Shown: in pieces, positions 25,242 through 32,547 of the stretch
Layout of the letters: every line of letters begins with the position of its first letter
How positions within the stretch are numbered: the first letter of the stretch is position 1
Source of the DNA: Sphingomonadaceae bacterium
Lineage (GTDB): Bacteria; Pseudomonadota; Alphaproteobacteria; Sphingomonadales; Sphingomonadaceae
Direction: 5' to 3'
DNA length: 64,000 nt
Assembly: GCA_947473355.1 (NCBI GenBank)
Contig: CANJCQ010000002.1
Span: 1 to 64,000 of the forward strand
Notes under the pieces: model-generated
Seen by the model: only the letters and a program-made list of their open reading frames with translations
The model's database searches: none
Told to the model about the DNA's origin: nothing
Program-made: the position numbers and the translations under genes

Positions 25242-26699
25242 ATGGCCTATCGCACCCCGCGCGAGCTGATCGAGGTATATTGGGAGCGGGTCTACAACGC
25301 GGGTGAAGTTGAGTTGATCCGCGAGGTTTGCGCCGACCCGATCATCCGGCACGATCCCAATTGTGTAACCCCGCTGAGTCACGACGAACAGATCACCCGG
25401 GTCAAGCGCAGTGTGGCGACCCAGCCGCTGTTCACGCACCGGGTGCTGCATGCAGACGACCGCTTTGTCACTTCGGTGTGGAACATGGTGAGCCGCGATG
25501 GCCGCAATATCCGGCTATGCGGGATCGAGGTGTTCGAGGCCGAGCTGGGGCGCTTCACGCGTTGCTGGAACTCGGAATATGCCAAGGGCTTCTGGGGCGA
25601 GGATGGCGACGACTTCGATCCGGCTGCGCTCCTGCCGCCAGAGCTGGTCGCCTCCGCCGGAGCCATTTCCGCCGACTGGTTGCAACGCGCTTTTGCCGCT
25701 GGCGGCGTGGTTACTCCGCAGCGGCTGGCACTGGAACCGGAGATCACCCCGATCGGCCACGGCACCACCAGCGAAACTGCCTGCCTGCGCGCCAGTTACA
25801 ACAGCGGCACGATCACCGCGCCCAGGTCGGCGATCTGCAAGATCGGACGCCCGCTCACTGCCGCGCTGGGCTCGACCAGCCCGTTCGAGCGCGAACGGCA
25901 AGCCTATGCGCTGTTCGGGCAGGACCCGGGTTTTCGCATCCCCCAGGTCTATTTCAGCGCGACCGACGATTCTGGCCTATGCAATCTGCTGCTCGAAGAC
26001 CTGTCTGCAACTGCCCGGCCGGGCGACCAGATCGCAGGCTGCTCGCTTGCCGATGCGGAATCGGTGGTGCGCGAACTCGCCCGTTTTCACCGCAGCTGGT
26101 GGGAAAAGCCGGAGTTGGAACAGCACGAATGGATGAGCCGTCCGCTCCAGTTGCTGCCGGCCTATGCCAAAGGTGCAGCAGTGATCGCCGAGTGGCTGGC
26201 GGACCGCATACCGGCTGAGGCTATCGGGGTGATGAGGGACTTTGGCGCGGTTGCTGAGCGCTGGATCAATCTGGCCCCGACCCGCCGCACCCTGATTCAC
26301 GGCGACCCGCGGGTTGATAATATCCTGTTCGAGCAGACCCCCGATGGCCTTCGAGCCTGTCTCATCGACTGGCAGAGCCTGCGCCTCGGCGACCCGCAAT
26401 ACGATGTCGCCTATTTCCTGAGTGGCAGCATCAGCCCCGCTGACCGCCGCTCCGGCGAACGCGCCCTGCTCGCCGAATATGTGCGGATTATTGCCGAAGT
26501 CGATCCCACCTACACCCTCGAGCTGGCGCTCGATTCCTACCGCGCCAACATCGTCTCGGGCCTGTGGCTGACAGTGATCGCCGCCGCCTACCTAGAGCGC
26601 ACCGCGCACAACTCCGATCTGATCACCACACTGCTGACCCGCAACGCAAGCGCAGTTAGTGACTGGGATGGGCTTGGCGCCATTGCAACCGGAAAGTAA
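25242..26699 (+). CDS. NTF2-like (SnoaL) domain fused to aminoglycoside-phosphotransferase-like kinase
   Basis: Protein of 485 residues with an unusual two-domain layout. Residues 1-120 form an NTF2/SnoaL-type domain (PRELIEVYWERVYNAGEVEL). Residues about 165-470 resemble APH/choline-kinase/ecdysteroid-kinase-like proteins. Lys200 in AICKIG may bind ATP, HGDPRVDN at 353-360 holds the catalytic Asp355, and IDWQ holds the metal Asp376. It may phosphorylate a hydroxylated intermediate that the NTF2 domain binds or modifies, for example to enable elimination. An acyl-CoA dehydrogenase partner, common for APH-like proteins in lipid pathways, is not adjacent. Function not established. Confidence 0.75.
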   Translation: MAYRTPRELIEVYWERVYNAGEVELIREVCADPIIRHDPNCVTPLSHDEQITRVKRSVATQPLFTHRVLHADDRFVTSVWNMVSRDGRNIRLCGIEVFEAELGRFTRCWNSEYAKGFWGEDGDDFDPAALLPPELVASAGAISADWLQRAFAAGGVVTPQRLALEPEITPIGHGTTSETACLRASYNSGTITAPRSAICKIGRPLTAALGSTSPFERERQAYALFGQDPGFRIPQVYFSATDDSGLCNLLLEDLSATARPGDQIAGCSLADAESVVRELARFHRSWWEKPELEQHEWMSRPLQLLPAYAKGAAVIAEWLADRIPAEAIGVMRDFGAVAERWINLAPTRRTLIHGDPRVDNILFEQTPDGLRACLIDWQSLRLGDPQYDVAYFLSGSISPADRRSGERALLAEYVRIIAEVDPTYTLELALDSYRANIVSGLWLTVIAAAYLERTAHNSDLITTLLTRNASAVSDWDGLGAIATGK

Positions 26700-26707
26700 C
26701 CGGCACA

Positions 26708-26884
26708 ATGCAGGAAGCCTACTATCCAGACATCGGCGGACCGGACGTGATGCGTTATGATGAAATTACCCATCCGATTATGATGAAGCGTGTACCCTTG
26801 CCTCGCTCGCCAGCCTTCAAACGTCACCTCTTTCGATTATGTCAGCCACTGCCGTATCGTTTCCAGACCAGCCGCATCTGGTGA
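26708..26884 (+). pseudogene. Remnant of a quinone-oxidoreductase-like gene N-terminus
   Basis: A short frame of 58 codons begins MQEAYYPDIGGPDVMRY, which resembles the start of zinc-free MDR/quinone oxidoreductases (typical pattern xxAxxxxxxGGPEVLRxxE). After about 30 residues the similarity is lost and a TGA ends it. It lies just after the fusion gene, in a stretch where other broken genes follow. The rest of the spacer up to 27031 shows no gene and is visibly more AT-rich than its surroundings. Confidence 0.35.
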
Positions 26885-27037
26885 GTAGATTACACATTGC
26901 TGCAAATGCGCACCTTCGGACCCATGGGAAATGGCAAGACCGTGAGGTATATTGGCAATAGTGCTATGGAGATGAAAATCGGTTATGTTTCTAACTCCTC
27001 AAACGCTTAAATTGGTCCTCGTTCTTCGGGAGTGAAA

Positions 27038-27475
27038 ATGCGAAGGCGCAGGCGCAAGGACCTCTCTGGCCGTCCGACTGAAAAAGAACTCGAACTCCGC
27101 AAGTTACGTGTCATATGTATTGCGTCACAATTGTTCGCCGACCGCGGCTATGCCGAAACGGCGCTGAACGATGTCGCCCGTGGCTCAGGCGTCGCGACAG
27201 CGACGATCAACCAGCATGTTGGCGACAAGGAGGCGGTCTTCCGCGAAGTGATTTTTGTGCACGGCGACGCATACGGGCCCGATCAAAGCACCTTGGACGG
27301 ACACACTTATGACCGCTTACGCCTGCTCCGCCGGCGGAATGGAACCCGCCGTCCTGCAGGAGCACGAAATAACCTCCGTGGCGGCACCTGCCAGAACTAT
27401 ATAAAGGCTCGTATGATCAGCTGCGAATCTCAGCCTTCAGCTGCACTTCCGGGGAATGCTCGGGCAAAGCCCTAA
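27038..27475 (+). pseudogene. Truncated TetR-family regulator
   Basis: From the ATG at 27038 (a GTG two codons earlier is also possible) the first ~75 residues are a clear TetR DNA-binding domain: ASQLFADRGYAETALNDVA and TATINQHVGDKEAVFREV. After VHGDAY the frame becomes arginine-rich and unlike any ligand-binding domain, and it runs into the 3' end of the convergent hydrolase remnant. Intact TetR proteins have about 200 residues, so this copy has lost its effector domain through a deletion or frameshift near 27270. A second short frame, ATG at 27309, begins MTAYACSAGGMEPAVLQEHE and again resembles an MDR N-terminus. Confidence 0.6.
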
Positions 27476-28157
27476 GTACAGTCAGACCGTCCGGATCGCC
27501 ATTTAGGAATTTTGCGAAGAACGCCAAGACCGCCGCTCCGGTAATCTCACGCTGCCGGTTAGGTCCGATCAGCGGCTCATGGTCTTCACTGCCGGGCAAG
27601 ACAAAGCCTGGGCTGCGTTCCGCAAACCACAGCGCGTCGGGATTGGATTGGTCGACGGGCCACGTGACTCCGTCATGAAACCAGACATGGCACTTGCCCG
27701 CAATGCTCACCTCGAACTTCGGAGTAGAGAGTTTTGGGAACGCGGTGCCATGCGGGCCCATCATCCGACTGAACAAGTCCTTCTCAGCGGTCACTAGCAG
27801 TGCCGGGACACTAACATCTGACTGACCGACTTCGGCAAGGCCCAGGTCCGTCATCTGGGCCGCCACGATCGGATCACCTGCACCAAGCATCGCGGTCGCA
27901 GCGATACGTGGATCACGGATTTTCTCGCCAAAACACGCAAACCAGCAAGTGATTGCTCCCAGCGAGTGACCTACTGTGCCGATGCGCTTCGCGTCGATCA
28001 TAGCGCCCCATTCTGGATCCGCGAGCAGCGCGTCGATCAGGAAGCGCAAGTCGCCTACCTGCTCACCCGCGTCCGAGATGTCGGGACCGACAATTCCAGT
28101 GTGTGCTGCTCTAGAAGTTAGAGGAAAGAAGGGCGCCGCTAAGAGATATCCCTGTTT
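27417..28157 (-). pseudogene. 5'-truncated dienelactone/PAF-acetylhydrolase-like hydrolase
   Basis: The open frame is 247 codons long and lacks an ATG at a sensible place. Upstream it meets a TGA at 28158-28160, directly before QGYLLAAPFFPLTS, which looks like internal sequence of an alpha/beta-hydrolase. The nucleophile elbow GHSLGA is intact, as are the Asp region (LLVTAEKDLF) and a possible His in GKCHVWFHDG. The N-terminal strands and oxyanion region are missing, so the gene is probably broken. A TTG at 28049 could start a shorter product but would lack essential core. Confidence 0.55.
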
Positions 28158-28223
28158 TCACGGCGATAACAGGGTGCGCGGTGGAGAGCGGTTCGCAGAA
28201 GACTTGTTCCACCGCCATCTAGT

Positions 28224-28261
28224 CTATATAATTGATATATAGGGAAATTAATTCCTATATA
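28224..28261. repeat. AT-rich interlocking inverted repeats
   Basis: CTATATA (28224-28230) pairs with TATATAG (28236-28242) across a 5-base loop. The overlapping TATATAGG (28236-28243) also pairs with CCTATATA (28254-28261) across a 10-base loop. The two hairpins are mutually exclusive. The element lies just 3' of the second Lrp gene and is far more AT-rich than the surrounding sequence. No U-run follows, so a simple terminator is unlikely. It may be a protein-binding site or a scar of a mobile element. Confidence 0.5.
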
Positions 28262-28286
28262 GTGGCCCATTTCCGCGCGAGTTGGC

Positions 28287-28778
28287 TCATTCGCCCTCGT
28301 CGACGAAGTCTCCGGGGTTGGTGATTTTGGCCATTCGCGCGTTGTACTTGATCGTCTTCACTGCAATCGAGGTCTCGACATGGTGGACCCCGCGTATGTC
28401 GAGAATTCGGTCGGAAGCCGTTTCCACCAGCTGGTCAAGTTCATCGAACAGGCTCATTGCCAGAATGTTGAACTCGCCCATAGTGATCATTACGGCATTG
28501 ATCATCGGCAATTCCGAGACCGCCAATGCCACCTCGCGGACCCGCTCGACCTCGGCTTGAACACTGATGAAGGCAAGCCGCGACTTATGCGCCATGCCAA
28601 AGCTGGTGATGGCAGTGAAAGCGATCAGTCCGTCCTGCTGCAGACGCTTGATTCGCCCGCGAACTGTGCCCTCGGTTACGCCCAGTTCGCCTGCCACCTT
28701 GCGGTTTGACACGCGTGCATCGCGCGACAGCAGTTCAATCAACTGGAGGTCGAGATCGTCTACCTGAACATCGACCAT
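28287..28778 (-). CDS. Lrp/AsnC-family transcriptional regulator (copy 2)
   Basis: Protein of 163 residues. The N-terminal helix-turn-helix is visible in RDARVSNRKVAGELGVTEGTVRGRIKRL-type sequence at about 16-45. The C-terminal RAM (ligand-binding, beta-alpha-beta-beta-alpha-beta) domain follows, with MITMGEFNILAMSLF. It lies 3 bp after its paralogue, so both are one operon, divergent from kstD. Lrp-type proteins form octamers or hetero-oligomers and sense amino acids or aromatic and acyl compounds. A role in controlling steroid genes is inferred from position. Confidence 0.9.
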   Translation of the reverse strand: MVDVQVDDLDLQLIELLSRDARVSNRKVAGELGVTEGTVRGRIKRLQQDGLIAFTAITSFGMAHKSRLAFISVQAEVERVREVALAVSELPMINAVMITMGEFNILAMSLFDELDQLVETASDRILDIRGVHHVETSIAVKTIKYNARMAKITNPGDFVDEGE

Positions 28779-28781
28779 CGC

Positions 28782-29255
28782 CTAGCTCCTCGCTTCAATG
28801 GGCGCGACATCGAACTGGTATTTGACGATGTCGACAACAATCGAAGGCACCAGCGTGCGGATGCCGCGCACTTGCGAGAATTTTTCGAGCAAGAGACCCG
28901 ACAGGTCCTCCAGGCCGTGGAGGGCTACCAGCATGTCGATATCATACCGGCCCGTGACAATGTGGGTTGCGAAAACTTCCGGAAACTGCGCCAGTTCATG
29001 GGCAACCTGCGAAGCCGGTCGGCCATCGACCTCCACCATGACACGCATGAGAAAATTGAACCCGTGGGCCGAAAAATCCGAAACCGCGACAACGCGCAGC
29101 TGATTGGCATCCTCCAGCCGCTTGATGCGTGAGGATACCGTGGTTGCAGTCAGCCCGAGGCCTTCGGCGATCTGCTGGTTCGATGCTCGGCCATGGCTGC
29201 GTAGATGCTCGACTATCTTGTGATCGACGGCGTCGAGCTGGATCTGCTGTGTCAT
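28782..29255 (-). CDS. Lrp/AsnC-family transcriptional regulator (copy 1)
   Basis: Protein of 157 residues with an N-terminal helix-turn-helix (RASNQQIAEGLGLTATTVSS) and a RAM domain (IVTGRYDIDMLVALHGLEDL). First gene of a two-gene minus-strand operon, transcribed away from kstD across a 552-bp spacer. The two Lrp proteins are clearly related but divergent, so they may form mixed oligomers or respond to different ligands. No TetR-type KstR regulator of actinobacterial steroid clusters is present here. Confidence 0.9.
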   Translation of the reverse strand: MTQQIQLDAVDHKIVEHLRSHGRASNQQIAEGLGLTATTVSSRIKRLEDANQLRVVAVSDFSAHGFNFLMRVMVEVDGRPASQVAHELAQFPEVFATHIVTGRYDIDMLVALHGLEDLSGLLLEKFSQVRGIRTLVPSIVVDIVKYQFDVAPIEARS

Positions 29256-29807
29256 GGTTTCCTGTTTATCCTTGGGGACGGATTATCTGCGCGCCGGCCA
29301 GCGAGTTGGGCACTCTCAATGGAGCAGTCAACCGGACTTCACCATCTGGATTGCGTTGCATGCTTGCCCTTTGTCACAATGCGTCGGGCGGGGACAAGAG
29401 TTTTTCGCGAATGGCTGTTGTTGGTTTGCCCAGGCACATGATTGCGTATCTGCTCACGGCCTCCCAGCCTTTGCAAATGGCTTTCCACTGCGACAAAGCG
29501 GCCTGCCCATAGCGACGCGGATCGAGGACTGTCCAGCGGAGCCAAAGTCACAGAAGTTTGCAGCACCCGCGTTGCCAAGGCCATTGGTTTCGTCCGCTTG
29601 CGGCTCCGGCAGCAGTCGCCATTGTTGCCTTGCCATTGAGGACAGCATTGCCAACTCCACGGATTTCGTAGTATTTCAGGCTTCAATCTACGCATGATAT
29701 TGACAGGATGGCAAGATGCACCGCAAAACGCGTTATGCTGTCGGTGCACTGACCCTTGAATTGGTCTTCGTCGGATGTGAGGCAGGGAATCGGGATCGGA
29801 ATAAGCC
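29256..29807. promoter_or_regulatory. Lrp/kstD divergent regulatory region
   Basis: A 552-bp spacer without a recognisable gene between the Lrp pair and kstD. It must hold promoters for both directions. GATTGCGTATC at 29440-29450 resembles the TGCGTAA-containing strings found in three other divergent spacers of the steroid block. The length is unusual for this gene-dense window and leaves room for several operator sites. Open frames here lack protein-like patterns. Confidence 0.45.
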
Positions 29808-31499
29808 ATGACGCAGCGATGGGACATGCAGGTCGACGTTCTGGTCGTCGGCTCGGGTGCGGGTGGGCTGCTTGCAGGACTGGTCGCAGCACACAATCAT
29901 GCCGATGTCCTGATCATCGAGAAGGACCGCCAGTGGGGTGGCACGTCGGCCACCTCGGGAGGGGGCATCTGGATTCCCGGCAGCGACCAGGCGAAAGCTG
30001 CCGGGTTCGAAGACAGCCTGGACGATGCCTTTACCTATGTCCGGGCGCTCAGTGCCGACAACGTGTCCGATGCCAATATTCGTGCCTATGTGAATAATGG
30101 CGCCGGCATGCTGCGCTGGATGTCGGCAAACACGCCAGTGGTCTACACTGCCCAACCCTATCCCGATTATCACGCAGAAAATCCCGGCGGTTCGGTAACT
30201 GGCTATCGCACCCATCTGCCCGAAATGCTGGACGGCAAGCCGCTGGGCAAGGATATCCGCAGCCAGCGTTTTCCCTCGCCCGCAGCAAGCCTGTTCGGCT
30301 GGCTGCAGTGGACTTTCGCGGAAACCTATGACCTGCTCTACCGACCCAAGGGGTGGTTCTGGCGGCTTGGCATCAACATGGCGCGCTATTGGCTGGACCT
30401 GCCGTTTCGCTTCACTTCGCGCAAGGATCGACGCCTGACCCTGGGCAATGCGCTTGTCGGCGGCATTCGTATCGCGCTTAACGAGAAAGGCGTGCCGCTG
30501 TGGCAGCAGAGCCAGCTGGTTGAACTGGTGCGCGAGGGTGGACGAGTGACGGGCGCGGTTGTGTCGCGGCAGGGACGGACCACCCGGATTGCGGCGCGCA
30601 AGGGCGTGATCCTGGCGGCCGGTGGGTTCGAAAAGAACCAGGCCATGCGCGATGCTAATGCGCCGCTTTACCCCAATGCGCAGATCTCCGGCGGGGTTAC
30701 CAGCAACACCGGCGATGCGATCAGCGCTGGCATGGCAGTGGGCGCGGGCACGATGAATATGCAATCGGCCTGGGCAGCTCCGATGTTCTATGTGCCGGGC
30801 GAGGATCGCGGTAGGCTGTGCACGATCGAGCGCGCGCTGCCGGGCTGCATCATGGTAAACCAGTCGGGCCAGCGCTACCTCAACGAGGCGGCCTCTTATC
30901 ATGTGACCGGGCAAGCGATGGCTCGGCGTCATGCGGAACACGGCGATGCCAATCCGAGCTGGATGGTCTTCGACTATCGCTATCGCCAGCAGTTCCCGAT
31001 GGGTCCGCTTTACCCGGTGTTACCGGACTGGGCTCAGAACGGCATGGTCAAGACGATCCTCAAAAAGGGCCGCACGATCGGGGAGCTGGCGGCGGGTATG
31101 GGCGTCGATCCTGCCGCGCTTACGGCCACGGTCGCCCGCTTCAACGAACATGCGGCAACTGGCGAAGATCCTGACTTCCGGCGCGGCGACGCCGCCTACG
31201 ACAAGATGTATGGCGACCCACGCCAGAGTCCCAACCCCTGTCTGCGCCCGCTGACTGAAGCGCCGTTCTATGCCCTGCCGATTTACCCCGGCGATATCGG
31301 AATGAATGGTGGGCTCACGACAAATGAGAAAGCGCAGGTCACCGATGCTGAGGGCAAGCCAATCGCTGGGCTCTATGCGATCGGCAATTCAGCTGCGTCG
31401 GCGATGGGCGAAAGCTACCCCGGTGCGGGCGTGACGATCGGCCCGGCGCTGACCTTTGGCTACATCGCGGCGCGCGAGATGACCGGAGCAAACGAATAG
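29808..31499 (+). CDS. kstD: 3-ketosteroid delta1-dehydrogenase
   Basis: FAD enzyme of 563 residues that desaturates C1-C2 of 3-ketosteroids, one of the two steps that open ring B. The N-terminal GSGAGG at 15-20 binds FAD, followed by the GGTSATSGGGIWIPG segment. The C-terminal signature GESYPGAGVTIGPALTFGY, with a conserved Tyr near 537, is typical of KstD. Length matches the family (about 510-570). The ATG is preceded by GGGATCGGAAT. It is a single gene, divergent from the Lrp pair and convergent with the hsa operon end (16 bp between stops). Confidence 0.9.
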   Translation: MTQRWDMQVDVLVVGSGAGGLLAGLVAAHNHADVLIIEKDRQWGGTSATSGGGIWIPGSDQAKAAGFEDSLDDAFTYVRALSADNVSDANIRAYVNNGAGMLRWMSANTPVVYTAQPYPDYHAENPGGSVTGYRTHLPEMLDGKPLGKDIRSQRFPSPAASLFGWLQWTFAETYDLLYRPKGWFWRLGINMARYWLDLPFRFTSRKDRRLTLGNALVGGIRIALNEKGVPLWQQSQLVELVREGGRVTGAVVSRQGRTTRIAARKGVILAAGGFEKNQAMRDANAPLYPNAQISGGVTSNTGDAISAGMAVGAGTMNMQSAWAAPMFYVPGEDRGRLCTIERALPGCIMVNQSGQRYLNEAASYHVTGQAMARRHAEHGDANPSWMVFDYRYRQQFPMGPLYPVLPDWAQNGMVKTILKKGRTIGELAAGMGVDPAALTATVARFNEHAATGEDPDFRRGDAAYDKMYGDPRQSPNPCLRPLTEAPFYALPIYPGDIGMNGGLTTNEKAQVTDAEGKPIAGLYAIGNSAASAMGESYPGAGVTIGPALTFGYIAAREMTGANE

Positions 31500-31515
31500 A
31501 GCCGGGGAGAGTACT

Positions 31516-32013
31516 CTAATCCTCGCCAAAGGGTTTGTCGCTTTCACCCAGCGAAACGACCCTGACCAATCCTTCTTCATCGACCGATTGGACCAGCGCC
31601 GATTTCTTGCGCGATGCAGTCTCGGCGATCCACCAACGGCCATCTTGCCGGATGTAAAGATCATCATATTCGATGCCGAACTGGGTAGTGGTGCGGTTTG
31701 TGAGGTTGATGTTGTGGAAGGTCAGTGCCCATTGTCCGGTGGCACGGTCCGCGCTCTCGAAATGTATGACGCCATTGGCGGCGTGATGGATGTCGAAGAT
31801 CCCTGCTACGCAGCCGAACTGGCGATAAACCGCGACAAAATCATCGCGGTTGTCGAAAGGCGGGAAGCCTTCATAGCGAATGCGCGCGTCCGCTAGCAGG
31901 CAGTCTGCCACGGTGCCGGGATCCTTGGTATCGCAGGCGCGAAGGTAGCGGGCCTTGAGATCGCGGATCGCACGATTATCTTCCAGCCGCTGAACCCGCT
32001 CTTCAAGCGTCAT
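31516..32013 (-). CDS. NTF2-like (SnoaL_4) protein, BaiE-like fold
   Basis: Protein of 165 residues with the cone-shaped NTF2 fold of steroid dehydratases and isomerases. IRDLKARYLRACD places a Tyr at 23 and Asp at 28, and DIHHAAN a His at 76, in the order seen in BaiE. The fourth position is WALTFHN rather than WxLED, so the distal Asp is missing. It overlaps the preceding NTF2 gene by 4 bp and ends the hsa operon. It may be a dehydratase with altered specificity, a 3-ketosteroid-binding partner or a non-catalytic paralogue. Confidence 0.78.
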   Translation of the reverse strand: MTLEERVQRLEDNRAIRDLKARYLRACDTKDPGTVADCLLADARIRYEGFPPFDNRDDFVAVYRQFGCVAGIFDIHHAANGVIHFESADRATGQWALTFHNINLTNRTTTQFGIEYDDLYIRQDGRWWIAETASRKKSALVQSVDEEGLVRVVSLGESDKPFGED

Positions 32014-32546
32014 TCAATGGTTTCCCAGGTAATCAGGTGGGAAATGTCGCGGCGGTCATCGGGCTTCAACCCGACTTCTGCGAGCCGGCTGACTGTGTAA
32101 CGTGCCCCGGGAGTGAGCGGCTGGACCACTTCCATCACCCGGTCATATACCGTGCGGGCGATTTTCCATGCTCCGTTTTCACGCACCATATCATCGCGAT
32201 AGATCGCCGAACCGTAGGTGTGCTCCTGCTTTTCGTGATTGATGAAGATGTCTTCCAATTGCCAGATCGCCTCGGCATTGTCAGGCCCGGTGAAAGTGAT
32301 TTCGGGCATGTGGCCGTGGTGCATCGCCTGGCAACCGGAATGGAAACTGTTGGCCAGGAACACGATCATGTTCGCCCGGCCTTTCAATGCCACCCGGTAA
32401 TCGCCGCCGATGTATTCGACCTCGACATCTTCGGTGAACAGGGGATCGAGCAGAGCCATTTCGGCGGTATCAATGCCGCGAAAATAGCGGTGCTTGACCA
32501 GCTTGATTTCTTCGATGTCCGAAAGTTGCTGCAATGTGTAACCCAT
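32010..32546 (-). CDS. BaiE/Hsh2-like NTF2-fold hydroxysteroid dehydratase (candidate 7alpha-dehydratase)
   Basis: Protein of 178 residues, start at the ATG at 32546 (MGYTLQQLSD) after GGAGGATAAG. It aligns by eye with BaiE, the bile-acid 7alpha-dehydratase of gut clostridia. KHRYFRGID gives Tyr21 and Asp26, AMHHGHMPEIT gives His76, and WQLEDI gives Asp99, matching Tyr30, Asp35, His83 and Asp106 of BaiE as I recall that sequence. The predicted reaction is elimination of the 7-hydroxyl from a 3-keto-delta4 bile acid to give a 4,6-diene, as known for Hsh2 in sphingomonad bile-acid degraders. It is 1 bp from the KstD-like gene, which could supply the delta4 bond. Confidence 0.75.
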   Translation of the reverse strand: MGYTLQQLSDIEEIKLVKHRYFRGIDTAEMALLDPLFTEDVEVEYIGGDYRVALKGRANMIVFLANSFHSGCQAMHHGHMPEITFTGPDNAEAIWQLEDIFINHEKQEHTYGSAIYRDDMVRENGAWKIARTVYDRVMEVVQPLTPGARYTVSRLAEVGLKPDDRRDISHLITWETIE

Positions 32547-32547
32547 C

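Noticed and set aside
28140..28262. CRISPR-like repeat unit
   Set aside because: Only interlocking short inverted repeats are present; there is no array of regularly spaced direct repeats and no cas gene in the window.
29254..29697. 147-codon plus-strand frame upstream of kstD
   Set aside because: It is rich in Cys, Ser and Arg, lacks family features and lies in the regulatory spacer between divergent genes.
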